Shown: positions 44,310 through 49,378 of the stretch, piece by piece
Layout: the number at the start of each line of letters is the position of its first letter
Numbering within the stretch: position 1 is the first letter of the stretch
Assembly: GCA_017441585.1 (NCBI GenBank)
Contig: JAFRWW010000072.1
Coordinates: 1-49,378 of the forward strand
DNA from: Lachnospiraceae bacterium
GTDB taxonomy: Bacteria; Bacillota; Clostridia; Lachnospirales; Lachnospiraceae
Length of the DNA: 49,378 bases
Direction: 5' to 3'
Notes under the pieces: model-generated
Database searches by the model: none
Told to the model about the DNA's origin: nothing
Seen by the model: the letters and a program-made list of their open reading frames with translations, nothing else
Made by a program: the position numbers and the translations under genes

Positions 44310-45125
44310 TCATCCTGTTTTATTAGTATAAGACTCTTCCTCTCGTTTATCATTATTACCTCGGTCATCCTGAGGCTTTGCCAAAGGATCTTTAACATAC
44401 TCCCCGGAATAAAGATAAGCCCTGTCATATCCGCACTGTCCCACAGCATCCCCCACCAGTATCACGGCGGTGGAATCTATCCCTGCCTTTTTACCCTCAG
44501 CAGGAAAAGATGACACGGTACACATGATCTTCTTTTCCTCATCCCAGGTAGCCTTATACACGATAGCCGCAGGCGTATCACCATCATACCCCCCCGCCAT
44601 AAGCGCACGGCTCAGATCCTCCATCATACCTGAGCTCAGATATATGGCCATGGATGCACGATGGGCAGCCAGTGACTCTATGGACTCCCCCTCCGGCACC
44701 GGGGTCTTTCCCGCCATTCTGGTGATGATAAGACTCTGGCTCACTCCCGGCAGGGTATACTCTATTCCCAGAGAAGCTGCAGCCCCAAAGCAGGCGCTCA
44801 CTCCCGGTACGCATTCAAAACCTATACCGAGCTTTGACAGTTCATCGATCTCCTGTCTGATGGCTCCGTAAAGCGAAGGCTCTCCGGAGTGAAGCCGAAC
44901 CGTGACCTTTGCCTCCTTATCGCCCCTTAAGAGCGCCTTTGTGATCTCCTCCAGCGTCATCTTTGCACTGTCATACATTATACAGCTTTTGGGCACATAT
45001 TCCAATATCTCCGGATTGATCAAAGAGCCGGCATACACCAGAACCTGCGCCCTTTCCAGTATCCTCATACCCCTTACGGTTATCAGATCTTTTGCCCCGC
45101 AGCCTGCTCCCACGATATAAACCAT
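44310..45125 (-). CDS. cbiF: Cobalt-precorrin-4 C11-methyltransferase CbiF
   Basis: The 271-residue SAM-dependent enzyme methylates C11 of cobalt-precorrin-4. Motifs: YIVGAGCGAKDLITVRGMRI, VLVYAGSLINPEIL, VRLHSGEPSLYGAIRQEID, VPGVSACFGAAASLGIEYT and VYKATWDEEKKI. The ATG at 45125 has AAAGGAG about 7 nt upstream and lies 43 bp inside the cbiD reading frame. The family core ends near LYSGEYV; the following tail KDPLAKPQDDR is encoded by repeat R2 (44364-44393), then a charged, probably disordered end. Confidence 0.95.
   Translation of the reverse strand: MVYIVGAGCGAKDLITVRGMRILERAQVLVYAGSLINPEILEYVPKSCIMYDSAKMTLEEITKALLRGDKEAKVTVRLHSGEPSLYGAIRQEIDELSKLGIGFECVPGVSACFGAAASLGIEYTLPGVSQSLIITRMAGKTPVPEGESIESLAAHRASMAIYLSSGMMEDLSRALMAGGYDGDTPAAIVYKATWDEEKKIMCTVSSFPAEGKKAGIDSTAVILVGDAVGQCGYDRAYLYSGEYVKDPLAKPQDDRGNNDKREEESYTNKTG
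44364..44393. repeat. Interspersed palindromic repeat, family R2 (copy in the cbiF 3' end)
   Basis: GTCATCCTGAGGCTTTGCCA then AAGGATCTTT shares both ends with the copies at 5235-5261 and 48523-48556. Read on the minus strand in the cbiF frame it gives KDPLAKPQDD, so the element has been absorbed into the protein C-terminus. Confidence 0.72.
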
Positions 45126-46243
45126 TCGTCCGCTCCTTTACTCTTTATCAGTTCACCGCGTTCATTCGAATAAACTATATGATCTATCTTCATTCTCCCG
45201 TTTACTTTTTTCTCCAGATGTTTTCCTATCCATTCACCCAGTACAGCCATGGTCTCATCCAGTATTCCCTCACGGGACAAAATATCAAGGGCGGCATCCG
45301 TGGACACGCAGTCCAGGATACCCGCGATCCTGTCTCTGTCAGCCCCCGCAAACATGGCAGCGCCTGCTAGCAGCTCCATCCTGCAGTCCGCATAGGAAGA
45401 GTGGGTATTCATGATCCCCCCTGCCAGCTTCACCATCTTGCCGATATGTCCGGTCAAAAGCACATGATCAAAACCCATGTCCATAACCATATCTAGAGCG
45501 TCCCCCACAAAGTTGGATATCTTTACACTAATATCCAGATCATATCCGTATCTTTCCTTCATATAATCGCGTCCGTAATTGCCAAAGGTGAGGGCCACCT
45601 GACGAAATCCGAGCTTACACTTCTGGTTAAGCTCCAGCCTGATGGTCTCCTTTATCGCCGAAAGACTCATGGGCTCCACGATACCACTGGTACCTATTAT
45701 GGATATCCCGCCTTCTATCCCCAGCCTTTCATTAAAAGTCTTCTTTGCCCTCTCTTTTCCCTCAGGGGCATATATCTGCACAAATATCCTTCCGTCATAT
45801 CCGTTTATGTCACACTCCTTTAGCACCTCATTTCTTATCATCTTAAGAGGCACGGGATTTATGGCCGGCCTGCCCACGGCAACAGAAAGGCCCGGTTTGG
45901 TGACACGGCCTATGCCGAAGCCTGCGCATATCACCACTTTCTCATCACCTATATAATTTTTTTCGCTGTCAGCATCGCCACTGCCATCCCCATAATCCTC
46001 ATACGAAGCCCTGGCATATATCAGCATGCCGGCGGTCACATCCGGATCATCCCCCGATATCTTTTTTACCGCGCACCACGCCTGATCCTCTGTCACATTG
46101 ATATCCAAAAGAGGAGCTTCATACTCTATGCCCGCAGGCGTCATTATCGTCATCTTTTCAGCTATTTCACCGGTCAGCAGCATGTGTACGGCGCCTCTTG
46201 CGGCGGCGGACGCACAGCTTCCGGTTGTAAATCCCTGTTTCAT
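45083..46243 (-). CDS. cbiD: Cobalt-precorrin-5B C1-methyltransferase CbiD
   Basis: The 386-residue enzyme methylates C1 in the anaerobic corrin pathway. The start KQGFTTGSCASAAARGAVHM is the family signature; GIGRVTKPGLSVAVGRPAIN, GGISIIGTSGIVEPMS and HVLLTGHIGKMVKLAGGIMN follow. Length is near the family norm. No clear SD precedes the ATG at 46243, and the 105-bp gap to the divergent MATE gene shows only weak promoter-like sequence for this direction. Its last 43 bp overlap the start of cbiF, so the two are tightly coupled. Confidence 0.96.
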   Translation of the reverse strand: MKQGFTTGSCASAAARGAVHMLLTGEIAEKMTIMTPAGIEYEAPLLDINVTEDQAWCAVKKISGDDPDVTAGMLIYARASYEDYGDGSGDADSEKNYIGDEKVVICAGFGIGRVTKPGLSVAVGRPAINPVPLKMIRNEVLKECDINGYDGRIFVQIYAPEGKERAKKTFNERLGIEGGISIIGTSGIVEPMSLSAIKETIRLELNQKCKLGFRQVALTFGNYGRDYMKERYGYDLDISVKISNFVGDALDMVMDMGFDHVLLTGHIGKMVKLAGGIMNTHSSYADCRMELLAGAAMFAGADRDRIAGILDCVSTDAALDILSREGILDETMAVLGEWIGKHLEKKVNGRMKIDHIVYSNERGELIKSKGADEWFISWEQAAGQKI

Positions 46244-46312
46244 ATAAATTCACTACTCACTATAATATTTGAATATTTCCAAAGATTCTTCAACAATTTT
46301 TTTCAGGCAGCA

Positions 46313-46341
46313 TTGACTTTTATCACCAAAAACAGTACTGT
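46313..46341 (+). promoter_or_regulatory. Candidate promoter of the MATE gene
   Basis: TTGACT (46313-46318) and TACTGT (46336-46341) are 17 bp apart on the plus strand. The predicted start is about 46347-46349, at the MATE ATG itself, so the transcript could be leaderless. Confidence 0.4.
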
Positions 46342-46348
46342 TTATCTC

Positions 46349-47752
46349 ATGACTGTTTTACAAAGCTTTAAAACTAAATTCATAGGCGATCGTGAATTTT
46401 ACAAAAGAGTGCTCATGATCACCATCCCCATCATGATCCAGAGCGGCATCACCAATTTTGTCAACTTCCTGGACAACATCATGGTGGGACGCCTCGGCAC
46501 GGAACCCATGAGCGGCGTGGCCATAGTCAACCAGCTCATTTTTGTCTTCTTCCTGTGCATATTCGGAGGAATGGCAGGAGCCGGATTATTTACCGCGCAG
46601 TACTATGGCAAAAAAGATCACGAAGGCATCCGCTACACCTTCAGATACAAGCTCATGCTGGGTTTTGTACTGGTCTGCACTGCCCTCGCCGTGTATCTGG
46701 TCTTCGGCGATGCCCTCATCGGCCTGTACCTTAAGGGTTCAAATGACGGAGGGGATATCGCAGGCACTTTTGCCTACGCAAAGGATTACCTCCTGATCAT
46801 CCTTACTACACTTCCCGCCATTGCCCTGGGACAGATTTATTCCAACACCCTGCGCGAGTGTTCACAGACCATCGTCCCCATGAAAGCGGGACTTGTTGCC
46901 ATACTCATAAATCTGACCCTCAACTATCTGCTGATCTACGGAAAGCTGGGCTTTCCCATGATGGGTGTCAAAGGCGCGGCCCTGGCCACGGTGATCTCCA
47001 GATACGCCGAGGTTCTGATCGTTGTCCTCTGGGCACATACAAAAAAAGACCGCTGTCCCTATCTGGTGGGGGTATACAAAAGCCTTTATGTACCCCTTAC
47101 CGTGGTCAAAAAGATATTCATAACCGGAATGCCTCTCCTTGTAAATGAAACACTCTGGTCCTCCGGCGTAGCCATCCTGGCCCAGTGCTATTCCATGAGA
47201 GGTCTCAACGCGGTGGCTGCATACGAAATACTCGGAGTCATCTCAAATGTGTTCAACGTGATCTTCTTTTCCATGGGTGACGCCATCGCCATCATAGTAG
47301 GTCAGCATCTGGGAGCGGGAAATCTGAAAAAAGCAAGGGAAGATGACAACAAAATAATCGCACTTTCCATTTTTATCGCCATCGGCGTGGCCCTTGTCAT
47401 AGCAGGAGCATCAAAGTATTTCCCCCTGCTTTACAATACCAATGAAAATGCCAGAGCCCTGGCCACACAGTTCCTGCTGGCCCAGGCCTTCTTTACGCCG
47501 CAGATAGCCTTCCTGCACACCACTTATTTCACCCTGCGCTCCGGAGGCCGCACTGTCATCACCTTTTTGTTTGACAGCTTTTACATGTGGGTAGTCTGCG
47601 TGCCTCTGGCCTATTGTCTAAGCCGTTACACGAATCTTCACGTCATCTGGATCTACTGCCTGCTGCAGATGTCCGACTGGATCAAATGCGTCATAGGCTT
47701 CATCCTGGTAAAGAACGGCTCCTGGATGCAAAATATTGTGAAGAATACTTAA
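46349..47752 (+). CDS. MATE family multidrug/cation efflux transporter
   Basis: The 467-residue membrane protein has about twelve helices and the MATE layout: FYKRVLMITIPIMIQSGITN at the start, VDNIMVGRLG-like FLDNIMVGRLGTEPMSGVAI, LGQIYSNTLRECSQTIVPM and, at the start of the second half, NETLWSSGVAILAQCYSMRG. It would export a cationic compound using a sodium or proton gradient. It is the only plus-strand gene in the window and splits the cobalamin cluster; its stop overlaps the convergent cbiC stop by 4 bp. The ATG at 46349 has no SD; the open frame upstream to 46184 runs antisense into cbiD. A role in corrinoid or precursor traffic is possible but unsupported. Confidence 0.92.
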   Translation: MTVLQSFKTKFIGDREFYKRVLMITIPIMIQSGITNFVNFLDNIMVGRLGTEPMSGVAIVNQLIFVFFLCIFGGMAGAGLFTAQYYGKKDHEGIRYTFRYKLMLGFVLVCTALAVYLVFGDALIGLYLKGSNDGGDIAGTFAYAKDYLLIILTTLPAIALGQIYSNTLRECSQTIVPMKAGLVAILINLTLNYLLIYGKLGFPMMGVKGAALATVISRYAEVLIVVLWAHTKKDRCPYLVGVYKSLYVPLTVVKKIFITGMPLLVNETLWSSGVAILAQCYSMRGLNAVAAYEILGVISNVFNVIFFSMGDAIAIIVGQHLGAGNLKKAREDDNKIIALSIFIAIGVALVIAGASKYFPLLYNTNENARALATQFLLAQAFFTPQIAFLHTTYFTLRSGGRTVITFLFDSFYMWVVCVPLAYCLSRYTNLHVIWIYCLLQMSDWIKCVIGFILVKNGSWMQNIVKNT

Positions 47753-48483
47753 TAAAGAATCCTATACATAAGCGCATTTACTATCGCGGCAGCCACGTTG
47801 CTGCCGCCTTTTCTTCCCCTGGCGACTATGCAGGGAATACCCGATTCGATGATCAGTTCCTTCGACGCTTCCACATTCACAAAGCCCACGGGGACCGCAA
47901 TAACCAGATCTTTTATATCCTTATAGTCCTGCGTCCTGCCGGATCCTTCCCGGAATTCACCTTCCATATCTGATCCATCCACGTACTTATCTGTCATAGA
48001 TCGACCTGTCTGCCCTTCACGCTTTTTATCGCAAATCATCTCGTACAGACTTACCAGTGCCGTGGGGGCATTTCCTATGGCGAAGATCTTTTCCCCCGGC
48101 AGTTTCATGGCTCTTTCCATGCTCACATAAGCCCTGGTGACATTTCGCGCCTTTGCCTCCATGGCCACATCCTCATCAGCCATAAAACAGTGAAGCTTAA
48201 GGTCCAGTTTCTCCGCTGCCTTTTTATTTATCCCCGCCAGGGCCATGTTGGTATCCGTGATCACATGCGCCCCCTTTTTAAGAAGGGAGAAGGCATGTTC
48301 CACCGCGCCTTTTGAATAATACATATTTTTTGCATAATCAAAGTCCGCGCCGGTATGTATCACTCTCTTTGTGATGAAGGCCGTTTCCTCATCCAAAGCG
48401 ATCCCCATGCGTTCAAGCTCTTCTCCGATTATCTCAAAGCTTCTTTTTTCTATCTCCCCGGGAGATATTATCTCAAGTTCCAT
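47749..48483 (-). CDS. cbiC: Cobalt-precorrin-8 methylmutase CbiC with a loop insertion
   Basis: The 244-residue enzyme moves the C11 methyl group to C12 to make cobyrinate. Family landmarks are EIEKRSFEIIGEEL, the catalytic-His region VIHTGADFDYAKNM, ITDTNMALAGINK, IFAIGNAPTALVSLYEMI and VIAVPVGFVNVEASKELI, with GRKGGSNVAAAIVNALMYR at the end. About 35 charged residues between SLYEMI and DLVIAVPVGF are extra compared with the usual short loop. The ATG at 48483 follows GGGGGCAGG, which belongs to a truncated R1 repeat. cobD lies 40 bp upstream. Confidence 0.94.
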   Translation of the reverse strand: MELEIISPGEIEKRSFEIIGEELERMGIALDEETAFITKRVIHTGADFDYAKNMYYSKGAVEHAFSLLKKGAHVITDTNMALAGINKKAAEKLDLKLHCFMADEDVAMEAKARNVTRAYVSMERAMKLPGEKIFAIGNAPTALVSLYEMICDKKREGQTGRSMTDKYVDGSDMEGEFREGSGRTQDYKDIKDLVIAVPVGFVNVEASKELIIESGIPCIVARGRKGGSNVAAAIVNALMYRILY

Positions 48484-48490
48484 ATCCACA

Positions 48491-48506
48491 CCTGCCCCCG
48501 ATTTTA
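48491..48506. repeat. Truncated R1 repeat upstream of cbiC
   Basis: CCTGCCCCCGATTTTA matches the left half of the R1 copy at 49041-49056 exactly over 16 bp, then diverges. On the minus strand it gives GGGGGCAGG in front of cbiC, likely its SD. Confidence 0.55.
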
Positions 48507-48522
48507 ATATACTAAATCATAT

Positions 48523-48556
48523 GTCATCCTGAGGAGCAAAGCGACGAAGGATCTTT
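48523..48556. repeat. Interspersed palindromic repeat, family R2 (copy ending the cobD-like gene)
   Basis: GTCATCCTGAGGAGCAAAGC then GACGAAGGATCTTTT. On the minus strand it encodes the last residues KDPSSLCSSG and the TGA stop of the aminotransferase. Confidence 0.75.
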
Positions 48557-49378
48557 TCCTGTAATAACACACAGTGCGTTTATCAATCCCACATTCTCGT
48601 CATGAACCTTGACCGCCATCCGGTAATATCCCTCTTTAAGTCCCCTCATATTCCGGCAGTCCCTGATCAGAAATCCCTTCTTCAGCAATGGTTCATACAG
48701 CTCGATCCCGGATCTGATCAGAATAAAATTTGCTTCTGTCTTAATGACCTCAAATCCCAGATCCTCAAAAGCCATGCACAAAATTTTACGTTCATCGGCC
48801 ACCATGCTCCTCATATCCGCGATATATTTTTCATCCGTCCCCCACAGCATCCCTGCGACCATGGCAAAAGATGAGATATTCCACTCCGGCAGCCGCTGCT
48901 TTATCCTGTCAGTCAGTTCCTCATCAGACACCAGTATACATCCCAGCCTCACTCCGGGGGCTGCATAGGTCTTGGTAAAGGACTTGATGATCAGCAGATT
49001 CTCGTGATCTCTTATCTCATCCGACAAAGAAGTCACCGATCCTGCCCCCGATTTTACATCGGGGGGCGCAAAACGTCCAGTGGACGTTTGTTCTGCGCCG
49101 ACCGAAGCGAAGCGAAGACCCGTCCCACATACAAAATCGGAAAAGCTCTCATCCATAACGAGATAAGTTTCCTTTTTTTCACATTCCGAAAGGATGTCCA
49201 TCAGGAGTTTTCTTTCCGTCACTGCACCTGTGGGATTATTGGGATTGCCCAGTATCACCACGCCCTTTTCCGGTATCATGTCAAATATATCTTCATTCAA
49301 AGAGAAATCCGCAACCTGTCCCGCTTTCAATTTGCCCATATCATAATATGTCACATCCATTCCAGCCGCCACAGCCGC
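48524..49378 (-). CDS. cobD: CobD-like PLP-dependent aminotransferase/decarboxylase, N-terminus beyond the window
   Basis: At least 284 residues of a fold-type I PLP enzyme are visible: GVVILGNPNNPTGAVTERKL, TYLVMDESFSDFV, IIKSFTKTYAAPGVRLGCIL (PLP lysine in SFTKTY) and FILIRSGIE. In cobalamin clusters this is usually threonine-phosphate decarboxylase (CobD), which makes the aminopropanol-phosphate linker; histidinol-phosphate aminotransferase is the close alternative. Between DESFSDFV and LLIIKSF lies an insert of about 35 residues (GTGLRFASVGAEQTSTGRFA then PPDVKSGAG) encoded by a composite R1 repeat. The C-terminal 10 residues and stop come from repeat R2. The start is outside the window. 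Confidence 0.88.
   Translation of the reverse strand, partial: AAVAAGMDVTYYDMGKLKAGQVADFSLNEDIFDMIPEKGVVILGNPNNPTGAVTERKLLMDILSECEKKETYLVMDESFSDFVCGTGLRFASVGAEQTSTGRFAPPDVKSGAGSVTSLSDEIRDHENLLIIKSFTKTYAAPGVRLGCILVSDEELTDRIKQRLPEWNISSFAMVAGMLWGTDEKYIADMRSMVADERKILCMAFEDLGFEVIKTEANFILIRSGIELYEPLLKKGFLIRDCRNMRGLKEGYYRMAVKVHDENVGLINALCVITGKDPSSLCSSG
49045..49128. repeat. Composite R1 repeat inside the cobD-like gene
   Basis: CCCCCGAT/ATCGGGG (49045-49064) is the same hairpin as in cbiH. It is followed by a nested palindrome: outer GGCGCA (49065-49070)/TGCGCC (49094-49099) and inner AAACGTCC/GGACGTTT around AGT. After a GAAGC-rich stretch, AGACCCGTCCCAC (49116-49128) matches the R1 right end. The whole element is in frame and free of stops in the cobD frame. 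Confidence 0.8.

Noticed and set aside
44294..44449. Longer CbiG N-terminus
   Set aside because: It covers the cbiF 3' end and the R2 repeat, while the ATG at 44293 has an excellent SD and begins the family sequence.
46184..46348. Upstream extension of the MATE protein
   Set aside because: The extra 55 residues run antisense to cbiD and lack similarity to MATE N-termini; homology starts at the ATG at 46349.
46244..46348. Cobalamin riboswitch upstream of cbiD
   Set aside because: The gap is only 105 bp and AT-rich, with no B12-box-like conserved core.

Overview
The window looks like a chromosome segment of an anaerobic Firmicute, most probably a Lachnospiraceae of the Butyrivibrio/Pseudobutyrivibrio kind. 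Pointers are the SCIFF peptide with its radical-SAM maturase (a Clostridia hallmark), a fused SecDF, oxygen-independent (Cbi-type) cobalamin genes, a YesMN-type two-component pair beside a sugar ABC transporter, several methyl-accepting chemotaxis proteins and strong purine-rich Shine-Dalgarno (SD) sites. The taxonomic call is inference. Every gene except one MATE transporter reads on the minus strand, so the window is best read from right to left.

Right to left: (1) 39.3-49.4 kb is a cobalamin (corrin ring) cluster: cobD-like aminotransferase (cut by the window edge), cbiC, cbiD, cbiF, cbiG, cbiH, a cbiJ-cbiE fusion and cbiA, interrupted by a MATE transporter on the plus strand. Several of these proteins carry extra in-frame segments, and some of those segments are interspersed palindromic repeats. 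(2) 38.1-39.2 kb: a membrane diguanylate cyclase. (3) 25.1-38.1 kb: an L-arabinose block: YesN-type regulator, YesM-type sensor kinase, sugar-binding lipoprotein, an intrinsic terminator, ABC ATPase, two permeases, a second binding protein, araA, araD, a 105-bp tandem repeat array, and an FGGY kinase ended by a terminator. (4) 23.9-25.1 kb: a small self-contained unit of unknown function (promoter, 51-aa membrane peptide, lipoprotein, terminator). (5) 19.7-23.9 kb: a MacAB-like efflux system (HlyD-type adaptor, FtsX-type permease, ATPase) behind two promoter-like sites and a dyad. (6) 16.1-19.6 kb: a chemoreceptor, then the SCIFF peptide and its maturase. (7) 8.4-16.1 kb: secDF, recJ, and a chemosensory trio (receptor, MshEN-like/CheX-like protein, CheY). 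(8) 2.8-8.3 kb: a CotH-family protein, murE and priA. (9) The left end holds an Rpn-family nuclease, a broken IS200/IS605 remnant (3' end of tnpA plus 5' end of tnpB), an S58 peptidase and the start of an unidentified gene.

Functionally, the arabinose block joins uptake and the isomerase, kinase and epimerase steps into one transcription direction under a two-component system. The cobalamin block covers the middle and late corrin-ring steps; the early genes (for example cbiL, cbiT, cbiK) are not in the window. The least expected signals are two families of interspersed palindromic repeats that are read as protein and in places supply stop codons or ribosome-binding sites, a 4 x 33-nt in-frame tandem repeat inside cbiG, twin similar palindromes at the promoter of the arabinose-binding protein, and the small orphan membrane-peptide/lipoprotein unit. 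No rRNA, tRNA or CRISPR was seen.
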